Below, piece after piece: positions 56,325 to 64,000 of a DNA stretch of 64,000 bases. The stretch is from the NCBI GenBank assembly GCA_030220185.1, contig JASPKZ010001602.1, positions 969,001 through 1,033,000 of the forward strand, read 5' to 3'. Each line of letters opens with the position of its first letter. The first letter of the stretch is position 1. A model generated the notes under the pieces. It was not told the DNA's origin. It was given only the letters and a program-made list of their open reading frames with translations, and did not search any database. Source of the stretch: Diploptera punctata (Eukaryota > Arthropoda > Insecta > Blattodea > Blaberidae). The position numbers and the translations under genes are program-made.

Positions 56325-57880
56325 TAGGATATTATTTTACATCTAACCTCATTAAACTCTATGATTTCTGGTTTCTGAAGGCACTCCTTCTATCCTCAGC
56401 CTTTCCAGTGAGGTTCACAAAGTTTTATGAGGTGAGATGAAAAAATAATATCTGATTCATTTATACAGGGTTCCACAAATGCTCTTTCGGGTTTCGAACA
56501 CATGTAACTTGCGTTTAAATAAACTTACAAACATGAAATTAGTACTAATGGAAAGAGAAACTCAAAAAGTTTTGGTTATAGTATCACAGTTGGCAACAAT
56601 GACATAAATACATACAACACTGCATATTGTTGAAAGTAAGAAAATGGCTGGTATAGAGGATAGGCAAGCTTTCTGTGTACTCAATTATCATGTTCATCAA
56701 TTTTTAATTGTTGTTCAACAACATTTTCAAACAAGATATGATGAAGATCCACCAAGTGGTCCTTCAGTTCGTAAGCGGTACTCTGATTTTACGACAAGAG
56801 GGTGCATCTGTAGGAGTAAATCTTCTGGATGCCCGGTTGTAAGTGAGGCAACTATAGACCGGATTCGTGAATCTTTTACACGTAGTCCTCAAACATCAAC
56901 CATTGCAGCTAGTAGGGAGCTGCAGATCCCTAAATCTACTGTATGGAAAGTTCTGGGCATAAACCTTTGAAATTTCATCCATGCCGATTGCAGATGCTGC
57001 AGTTCTTAAAGGAAGATAGTAAAATGGTGTGTCATACTTTCTGCGAGAATATGCAGACTCTCATGGAAACTGATGGGTTTTTCGAATCCATAGTGTTTAG
57101 TAATAAGTGTACCTTCCATCTTTCAGGTATAGTGAACAAACATAATGTTAGAATCTGGGGGTCGGAAAACCCTAATACCTATGTGTAGCATGTCCGCAAC
57201 TCTCCTAAAGTGAATGTATTCTGCACTTTAAAAATGCAGAAAGTGTACGGCCCATTCTTCTTTGTAGAGAAAACAACTGTAGGATGTGAGTAAATGGATA
57301 TGCTACAACAATGGCTCCTGCCTCAGCTGGAACAGGAAATTCCCAACGTGATCTTTCAACAGGACAGTGCACCCCCTCATTTTCATAATGAAGTCAGATT
57401 GGAGCTCAACACCAGACTACTGAACCGATGGATTGGCTGTGTTGGTAATGACAATGAAGAACTTCTTCCTTGGCCTCCGCGTTAGCCAGACCTCACACCC
57501 CTTGACTTCTTTTTGTGGGGTTACGTCAAAGATCTTGTGTACAAGCCACCTCTTCCACAGACCGTCCTTGATCTAAGAGGGCACATCACAGCAGCCATCG
57601 AAACAGTTGACCGTGATATGCTAAAACGTTCCTGGGCAGAAATGGACTACAGGCTTGATGTGTGTTGTGTTACCAATGGAACTCACATTGAACATCTGTA
57701 AGGTACTGTAACCAAAACTTTTTGAGTTTCTCTTTCCATTAATACTAGTTTCATGTTTGTTAGTTTATTTAAACACAAGGTACACATGTTTGAAACCCAA
57801 AAGAGCATTTGTGGGAACCCTGTGTAAATTGTAAATTATCTCATAGTGTTATTTCACATTGTAATTTTTATTGAAATAGA
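56325..57880. mobile_element. PLE foldback, interrupted by a mariner
   Basis: CATCTAACCTCATTAAACTC and GGTTTCTGAAGGCACTCCTT pair with complements before 56,450. The minus strand has CTGAGGA, T, AGAAGG/CCTTC, then AGAAA. The outer part resumes after 57,826 (AATTGTAAATTATCTCATAG) and matches the uninterrupted foldback at 34,790. Confidence 0.75.
56464..57824 (+). mobile_element. Tc1/mariner-type transposon, 1361 bp, dead transposase
   Basis: Inverted termini of about 110 bp (ACAGGGTTCCACAAATGC and its complement, ATTAGTACTAATGGAAAGAG and its complement). TA target copies are at 56462-56463 and 57825-57826. The transposase is broken: RQAFCVLNYHVHQF and TIDRIRESFTRSPQTSTIAA, IPKSTVWKVL (helix-turn-helix), then VIFQQDSAPPHFHNEVRLEL (second catalytic D), PWPPR, a stop inside the PDLTPLDFFLWG block, and KDLVYKPPLP to the end. 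At least four frameshifts or stops. Confidence 0.88.
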
Positions 57881-58039
57881 TTACTTCTTTATGATGTAGT
57901 TTTGAAATATCGAACAACTGACATCCCAGTTACAGGATGAAGGACATTTTCCCCAAATAAGGGACTATCCCTTAAAATCCAGGCCCCCTGGCAATCCTGG
58001 CTGGCATTCATACACACACACATTTCTCTCTTCCTGTGG

Positions 58040-58095
58040 CCTATCATGGTAGCTTCCAGATGTCATTTTTCTACGATGTATCTTGTTTACTATCA
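58040..58095 (+). repeat. Scrap of the tRNA-bearing repeat leader
   Basis: TCATGGTAGCTTCCAGATGTC and ACGATGTATCTTGTTTAC resemble the leader at 50,070 (GTGGCCACTAGATGTCAG, CTACATCTTGTG). The tRNA part is absent. Confidence 0.4.
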
Positions 58096-58204
58096 TCTAT
58101 TTCATCTTGTTTAACTTGTTTATCATTTTATTATCAAAGAATAGAACATAAATAAACTTATACTAACACAGTAAAATGAAGCAAACTGAATGAATAATAA
58201 AATA

Positions 58205-58640
58205 AAAAAATTTAAAAGTTAAAATATACCTTCTTAGGTAAAATCCGTCGTCCTCAACTTATAAAATATGTATTCTTTATGCCTGTAGGCCTTTCAGAAC
58301 ATCCGTTCCATCTTCAGCAGGTCCTTCTTCGCTACAATATCCAGTATGATGGTTGATGCTGCTGGTCGTAATGTGGTGTTGTCGTGACTAAAATTTCTTC
58401 CTGACAATCGTCAGTCACAACACCACATTAGGACCAGCAGCATCAACCATCATACTAGATATTGTAGCGAAGAAGGACCTCCTGAAGATGGAACAGATGT
58501 TCTGAAAGACCTACAGGCATAAAGAATATATATTTTATAAGTTGAGGACGACGGATTTTACCTAAGAAGGTATATTTTAACTTTTTTTATTTTTTTATTT
58601 TATGACTCTCCACCTCAACAGTTTTAACAATGAATTTTAT
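58205..58640. mobile_element. PLE-type foldback, ribozyme-like motif in both arms
   Basis: A sister of 20,576: AAAATATACCTTCTTAGGTA, GTCGTCCTCAACTTATAAAA, CATCCGTTCCATCTTCAGCA and complements, with a centre at about 58,390-58,420. Plus 58492-58507: CTGAAGA, T, GGAAC/GTTCT, GAAA. It lies about 270 bp before receptor exon 5. Confidence 0.82.
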
Positions 58641-58905
58641 TAGTAATTAGTATTGAATGAATAAAATACACAAAATGTATTTATTTAATTATTTTACTAT
58701 AAATATAATTTTGAAATATGTAAAGGAGCTACTGTTTTTGCATGTGTACAGTTTACTTCTTTACACTGTATATTCTTTAATCTGGTTTCTCTTTACTCTA
58801 GTAGTATTATAAAAATATCATGTAATGTAAAAAAATGATAACAGAACCTATAAACCTTTTCCTTATTACTCCCATTAATCTGAGAGATATACTGAATGTA
58901 TACAG
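58641..58905. other. Intron end, unassigned
   Basis: Only the acceptor context of the next exon is noted (GTATACAG, weak pyrimidine tract). Confidence 0.3.
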
Positions 58906-59112
58906 CCTCTGCCAAAGTGTGATCCTGCGAAGAAAGCACAAGGAGAAAGCCTTCCTGCCCTGCTCCATGCAGTCCATCTTATAGAATGGAAACAAGAAGG
59001 ACGCTGTATAGGAATTGGTGAGAGAGGACGTGCACGCAGGAAATTCTGGACCTCAGTACGTCTCCATCTCCCACCACAAAGACACAGTAGACAAGCCGTC
59101 AGTCCCAAACAG
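58906..59112 (+). CDS. Ig-TIR receptor, exon 5: TIR domain end with FW box
   Basis: In phase 0 it encodes PLPKCDPAKKAQGESLPALL, HAVHLIEWKQEGRCIGIGER, GRARRKFWTSVRLHLPPQRH and SRQAVSPKQ. RKFWTSVRLHLPP is TIR box 3 (FW), normally near the domain's end, and HAVHLIEW matches the strand before it. The acceptor ACAG at 58905 has a weak pyrimidine tract; the donor GTAGGT is at 59113. The exon is a multiple of three (69 codons), as is consistent with the 0-0 phases. The protein continues beyond the box, so a further exon is expected. Confidence 0.85.
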
Positions 59113-59344
59113 GTAGGTGAGTCATTAATTGAAATATATAAAAATGTTAATTTATGGTATAAAAAATCTGAAGGCACTTTGATTGGTAATGTGCTTGCTA
59201 ATACAATAATAGAATAGTAATTCAGATTTCAATCAATGTTATGACAAAAATGTATCTATGTTATTGGCATTATGCTCTTCTAGAATCAGAACTTGCTGTA
59301 CCCCTGAACACTGAATATCTAATAATTACTTATTTTAGGAATTC

Positions 59345-59705
59345 ACACTATGAGGTATATTCATTTAGGTAAATTTTTTTATCACTCACCTCATACTATT
59401 CTTCTTCTTTAACTTCTTATTGAGAAAGAAACTAAATTATTAAATCAAATAGAAAAACCAAAAGAACTTACTGTTTGGGAAAAGATCTACATTCAAAAGA
59501 GTGAAAAGAAGAAATTGATGAACTTTGATATTCCCGGGGAGAATGGCCTGGTTTTGAGGTTTTTCAGTCTGCCAATGGAAGGAGTGAAGGACGGCTCTTC
59601 AAGATGACAGAACAACGGTTGTCATGATACTGAGGATGGAACAGAAACTATGTTCCAAAACTAGTTTATAGTTAAAGAAGAAGAATAATATGAACTGATA
59701 AAAAA
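59345..59705 (+). pseudogene. Penelope-like element 3' region
   Basis: The plus strand reads EKETKLLNQIEKPKELTVWE, KIYIQKSEKKKLMNFDIPGE, NGLVLRFFSLPMEGVKDGSS, then a stop. CTGAGGA, T, GGAAC/GTTCC, AAAA follows at 59630-59657. Short outer arms (AATTTTTTTATC, ATTCTTCTTCTTTAAC) are inverted at both ends; the outer motif CACTATGAGG is at 59,348. It sits directly after receptor exon 5. Confidence 0.8.
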
Positions 59706-59879
59706 TTTTACCTAAATATACTGACTGTCTATCCTGTGTATATTGTCTCCAGCATCTTATTCTTACTTCTTGTATATCCCCTTCCACATCAAGAAGTTAT
59801 TCAAACTAATGATAAAATGTAAAAAAAATAATCATACATAATTGAACTTTTATAGAAAAAATCTCTGAGATTTAATTCA

Positions 59880-60175
59880 AGATTTAAATTAAAATTCTTT
59901 ATACAGCACCTCATATCCACTCTTCTAATTAAACTGATTTCAAAATCTAGGCAGTTTCATTTACAATAATATCTCAACCGATGTTATGTCGTTCAGGAAA
60001 CTGCTTCTTACTCCATCTGTTGGTGGACTGATGAACCCCCCTATCAAATCAAATTCCCTGCATCGAGTTATTACTGAAAATGAAACTGCCTAGGTTATGA
60101 AACTGGTTTAATTAGGAGACTGGATATGATATGAGGTGAGGTGTAAAGAATTTTAATTTAAATCTTGAATCATAT
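59880..60175. mobile_element. PLE foldback
   Basis: Arms: TTAAATTAAAATTCTTTATA, CACCTCATATCCA, AATTAAACTGATTTC, AAATCTAGGCAGTTTCAT, all inverted on the right. The plus-strand core is decayed (CTGAAAATG ... ATGAAAC). The inner part ACCGATGTTATGTCGTTC is shared with the array foldback at 47,030. Confidence 0.75.
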
Positions 60176-60304
60176 ATAAATCTGAAAATTATTAAATAAT
60201 ATTAGATCATAGCTTGCAACTGAAAATAAATTGTAACTCTACTTATATAAATCTTTTCTTCTGCCATGTTTCCTCCATATATGTATATATCTTTCAAATT
60301 CTTT

Positions 60305-61300
60305 TTCTAACAAAATTGTAAGGTATATCTTTTACACCATTTAGGTGTACAATTTCACCTGAAGTGAAAATTTAAAAATCGCTCTAGCGATGTTTCACAA
60401 AGAAACTCAGTATATCCTGATGTTTTTTATTATTAATTTAACACTTCTCACTGAAGGATAAATTATATTTAAAGAGAAAAATTTTCGCCTAGACCGAGGG
60501 AATTACAACATATATAAGAGAAAAATATGCATCAAGATCGCAACTCACCTTGGTAGCTCAGTTGGTAGAGCTTTTGGCTGGGAAAGCCAAAGGTCCCAGG
60601 TTCGAGTCTCGGTCTAGGTGAAAATTTTTCTCTTTAAATATAATTTAAATATCAGTATATCCTGTTAAAATAAACCAAGATACATAGATATTGTCAAAAA
60701 ATGAGTGAAATCTGACAGTTAGAATTGGAGTTTACTAGAAATCCAAAATTAAAAACTGCCTAAACAACTGCACCGATTTGATGAAAATGTTTGTGTTTGT
60801 TTGAGTCGGTATCTGGATGGTTTAGATTCACGATTGAACCCTCTAAAACCATTAGGTGTAGTGAAGTAAAAATTTAAAAATAGCTCTAGCGGTCACAATT
60901 TTCGATGTTTCACAACGAAGCTCAGTATATCTTATTAAAATAAACCGAGGTATGTAGATATTGTCCAAAAATTAGCAAAATCACTCATTTAGAAGTGGAA
61001 GTTTAGTTGAAATCCAAAATTAAAAACTGTCTAAATGACTGGACCGATTTTAATGACATTTTGTTTACGTGTTTGAGTGGGTGCCTGGATAGTTCATATT
61101 CACAATTGGACCCAGTAGGTGGCGCTGCAATCGGGTAATATAAATTTTTTGGCATATTCCATGTGACAACAGTGAGGAGTTTTCTTGCAAACTTATTAAT
61201 TAGTGAATTTTATGGTAAAAAAAAGTAACATATTTTTATCGTCTGGCCATGACACAAGAATTTAATGTTCTGGTAAGGCGAAGTCTGCTGGGTCTGCTAG
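60305..61300 (+). mobile_element. Helitron-like 3' part with internal repeats
   Basis: Blocks such as AAAATTTAAAAATCGCTCTAG, GATGTTTCACAAAG and ACTCAGTATATCCTG repeat at about 60,340, 60,640-60,960 and 60,960-61,100. The 3' end is AAGGCGAAGTCTGCTGGGTC followed by TGCTAG at 61300 and a T, the Helitron CTAG-T pattern. The 5' end was not located. CCAGTAGGTGGCGCTG at 61112-61127 is a CTCF-like motif. Confidence 0.6.
60420..60652 (+). mobile_element. tRNA-bearing insertion with terminal inverted repeat and 12-bp duplication
   Basis: It is flanked by perfect CAGTATATCCTG copies at 60408-60419 and 60653-60664. The tRNA-like sequence is at about 60545-60620 (TCACCT/AGGTGA acceptor, GCTC/GAGC D arm, TTGGC/GCCAA anticodon stem with loop TGGGAAA, GGTTCGAGTC). 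Its 3' part plus the AATTTTTCTCTTTAAATATA tail is inverted at the left end (60,461-60,500; about 40 of 41 bp). TATATAAGAGAAAAATATG lies upstream. Confidence 0.75.
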
Positions 61301-61660
61301 TATATTATAAATGTTTTAGAAATGTGCTGGTGAATAAAATATCTGACAGAATACCAGTGTCTTAAAAAATAAAAATCTAAATTCATTCATTTTCTGATTA
61401 AAAGTAGGATATATATCTTGGAAAACAACTAAAACACTTATGTCAAAATGGGTGTAGAAATTCAGAATATTTCACAATAATAATATTTTTATAAATCACT
61501 TATTTTTTATACAAAATTACACCCGTCTTTTTTGAATATATTAAATTGAGAAATGATTGTTAATTGTGAGGAAAGTATGATAAAATGATTCTACAAACTG
61601 TATTTTACTTATCTGTATAGATCTTGAAAAAAATAATATAAAAATTATTCAACAAACTGT
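61301..61660. other. Unassigned AT-rich sequence
   Basis: Nothing recognised. Confidence 0.25.
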
Positions 61661-61664
61661 ATTT

Positions 61665-62060
61665 TGTCAGCTGTGGTGGTCTAGTGGTTATGTTCCTTAC
61701 CTCTAGTCTCAAGGGTCACAAGTTCACACCCAGCCAAGGTCAAAGGATTTTTAGAATGGAAAAATCAAGGAACGAGTTCTCCACGAGGGACTTTAAGCAT
61801 GGATCCTGAATCTGTAGATACAGATTTTCAGCTCATAAAAGAACTTTAAGCCTGAAAAAAAGAAACCTCTAAGCAAAATTTACAGACTTTGTGCCATCCT
61901 AGTGTACCTTTGTTTCCTACTAGATGTGTCTTGAGGTGATATGCTGACCACATATCAACTCACATCTGTAGGGAAATAAATATATCTAAATGAGACTTGT
62001 TAAGAATCCCCATGGGAAGGCCAGAGCCCGACTTAGACTGCAAAAGCCTTTGGATGTATA
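61665..62060 (+). mobile_element. SINE family 4, full length
   Basis: GTGGTGGTCTAGTGGTTATG (A box), AAGTTCACACCCAGCC (B box), GAGTTCTCCACGAGGGACTT, GCCATCCTAGTGTACC, GATATGCTGACCACATATC and AATCCCCATGGGAAGGCC. The head matches the SINE split by the hAT at 24,161. Confidence 0.75.
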
Positions 62061-62064
62061 AAAC

Positions 62065-62750
62065 TGTAATTTATTAATTTGTGTAGAACCATGTGTAGTA
62101 TAATTAACATTCTGTATAAACAATTATCGCAAGAAATCAAAATAATGATAAAAATATTGGGAGCTAATGGGGTTAATCAAGTTTCAAAGAAATGGATACT
62201 AGTGAGACTAAAATGCCATTAGTATCAATATAATAACTGATATTCACGATTATCGTACATTAGTACAACATAATTTTCAATTAAACATAATTTTAAAAAT
62301 ATGTAATTTAAAAACAACATAAGCAATATAATATGAAGGTTACTAAATTTTACTATTTCCCAAAACTACAACCATAAACTTTTCACATATTCTTTATGCA
62401 ACTTTTTGCTCTTTAAGTTTTAAAATGCAGTATGCACTGGTAATGGGAATTATATATAATGTAACATAGATCATACTACATGCTACACACATAGAAAACT
62501 AGAACAATATTTGTCTAACGTAACTTACTTCTGAAAATTGTAGTCTTTCACAGCTGGTGTTTTGATTCCTGTTAAATTGCTTTTCTGGGTTAAATAGCTA
62601 TAATCCAGTTTTGTTGAAACTTGACTTGTATCTACTACTGCATTAATCATCCTCAGGAGATTCTGCAAGCTCTCTGTGAATTCCTCAACTGCTGGCTGCA
62701 GACTGGCAGGATGCTGGAAACAATCTCCTGGAAGATCAAAACATATAAGA
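62065..62750. other. Unassigned sequence
   Basis: Nothing convincing; ORFs at 62525 and 62621 overlap on opposite strands without motifs. Confidence 0.25.
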
Positions 62751-62754
62751 ATCA

Positions 62755-63180
62755 TATGAATTGTGAATTCTTATTACCTCATACATCTATGTTTTTTTTA
62801 ACACACAACTGTAGTATTGGGAAACGTTATCATTCCCATCTTCAACTGTTTTCACGATTGTCAATTTTTCATCATGTTGATAATTTTCTAAACTGCCATC
62901 TGCTGTACTTTTGAAGAACTTTGTAATCAAATTTGGTTCATCTGGAAACTCAAAGTTCATGGAATCAAATTTGATTACAAAGTTCTTCAAAAGTACACCA
63001 GATGGCAGATTAGAAAATTATTGGCATAATTAAAAATTGAAAGTCATGAAAACAGTTGAAGATGGAAATGATATGTTTCCTGATACTGCAGTTCTGTGTT
63101 AAAAAACATAGATGTATGAGGTAAGAAGAATTCATGATTCATTTGATTCTTATTAAGTAAACCTCATAATGTAAAAATTC
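62755..63180. mobile_element. PLE foldback encoding ORF end on both strands
   Basis: The minus strand 62787-62990 reads MNFEFPDEPNLITKFFKSTA, DGSLENYQHDEKLTIVK, VEDGNDNVSQYYSCVLKK. The right half is its inverted copy (GATTACAAAGTTCTTCAAAA, CAGTTGAAGATGGAAATG). Centre at about 62,965. The outer motif AAACCTCATAATGT is at 63,160. The arms differ at several sites, including a small deletion. Confidence 0.85.
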
Positions 63181-63500
63181 CCAACTTTATATTAAATGAA
63201 AACATATTTTTACATTCTCTACAGATCTTTCAAAGTCTGAATAATAATAATTTACATTACTGAAATGAGGATAGGCACACAGAAAAGAGCATAAAAATGG
63301 TCAGGAGTCAAAACCAGGATAATATATAAATCACAAGGACATAATAACAAGAGCCTTCAAATCTGAACTCTCCTGGTCAAACAGGACATATGATAACCCC
63401 ATAATATACAACAATAAAAATAAGTTAATTGAAATATTTTTAGTAATATAAATAAAATTATTATTAAATTGGTTAAAAATATAAATTTTATGTCATTTTA
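63181..63500. other. Unassigned intron sequence
   Basis: Nothing recognised. Confidence 0.25.
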
Positions 63501-63503
63501 TAG

Positions 63504-63535
63504 TTGTCACTTGAAGCACAAAAAGGAAGAGTTTG
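63504..63535 (+). CDS. Candidate mini-exon 6 of the Ig-TIR receptor
   Basis: CATTTTATAG ends at 63503, then 32 bp, then GTAAGTGTG at 63536. In the phase required by exon 5 (phase 0) it reads LSLEAQKGRV plus two bases, no stop. A strong donor and a fair acceptor support it, but 32-bp intervals of this kind also occur by chance. If real, the C-terminal tail continues beyond the window. Confidence 0.4.
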
Positions 63536-63789
63536 GTAAGTGTGTTCAATAAAAGTTTTTTACTTTTACACTATCACACAAAAATTATTTTCCTTATTTT
63601 TGCACATAATTTCTCTTCATTCTAATTGCTTAATTTCAGAAGATACAAGACATATAAGTCAATCAAAAATAATATTTTAAAGTGTTTATACCTACCAACA
63701 ACAATTTTTTTTTTCTCATTTTTGATAATGAATTGGTTTGCTCTCAGATATTTTATTCTCTAATATTGGTTGATATAGAATATTAAATA

Positions 63790-64000
63790 AGTTGAACCTG
63801 CTTTATTTGGATCCCCAAAGCTGTTTATAATTATATACCAAGAGGACGAAGATCACTGGGCCATCCTATGAAACTGTTTATAATTATATACCAAGAGGAC
63901 GAAGATCACTGGGCCATCCTATGAAACGCTGGAGGGAAAATTTTTTATAGGATCGTAACAGGCCTTGGACTAATACTTGGAAGGAAGAAGAAGAAGAAGA
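63790..64000 (+). pseudogene. LINE 3' end, GAAGAAGAAG-tailed, internal duplication
   Basis: YIPRGRRSLGHPMKRWREN-like text, preceded by a duplicated block of about 60 bp (CTGTTTATAATTATATACCA to GGGCCATCCTATGAAA occurs twice). It ends AGGCCTTGGACTAATACTTG and (GAA)n, running into the window edge. Same family as 35,625 and 38,170. Confidence 0.8.

Noticed and set aside
58621..59177. Minus-strand ORFs overlapping receptor exon 5
   Set aside because: They are shadows of the plus-strand exon, whose phase, splice sites and TIR box 3 are convincing.
60545..60620. Functional tRNA gene
   Set aside because: U33 is missing in the only stable anticodon loop and the sequence sits inside a 233-bp insertion with target duplication; kept as tRNA-like.

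Overview
The window is repeat-saturated, AT-rich nuclear DNA of a large-genome arthropod, most likely an insect. Evidence: GT-AG introns of 1 to 7 kb, tRNA-derived SINEs, many 5'-truncated non-LTR retrotransposons, Penelope-like elements (PLEs), Tc1/mariner and hAT elements and Helitrons, plus one metazoan Ig-TIR receptor gene. A polyneopteran (cockroach/termite-like) source is my guess from the repeat style and is not proven.

Layout. Positions 1-42,800 show no convincing host exon. They hold LINE 3' ends, four or five SINE families, a hairpin-bearing DNA repeat in six copies (A to F), large foldback repeats, a Tc1 element split by a Helitron and a foldback, a hAT element nested in a SINE, and a 93-bp near-perfect hairpin. 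From 42,801 to the right edge, five well-supported plus-strand exons (42801-42934, 44009-44173, 49216-49365, 51363-51520, 58906-59112) with compatible phases encode the end of an Ig domain, a transmembrane helix and a TIR domain. A 32-bp mini-exon at 63504-63535 is a sixth candidate. The protein is an IL-1-receptor/IL1RAPL-like membrane receptor whose 5' exons lie upstream or were not recognised. Its introns are packed with PLE remnants, SINEs, a mariner, a 65-bp satellite and tRNA-bearing repeats.

Main theme. At least 15 PLE-derived palindromes share outer ends that read as an AACATTATGAGG-type motif and inner CACCTCATA ends. Several contain the end of a PLE ORF (GIY-YIG endonuclease, then a conserved WEKIYIQKN tail). 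Almost all carry a small RNA-like motif: CUGANGA, one extra U, a hairpin whose sequence differs between copies but stays paired, then GAAA. This looks like a hammerhead ribozyme core, known in PLEs, here with unusual features. One foldback has expanded an internal 65-bp unit into about 25 tandem copies. A second theme is a set of mobile repeats that each carry a different tRNA-like sequence between a TATAAG box and a TTTTTCTCTTT-like tail; one has a 12-bp target-site duplication.
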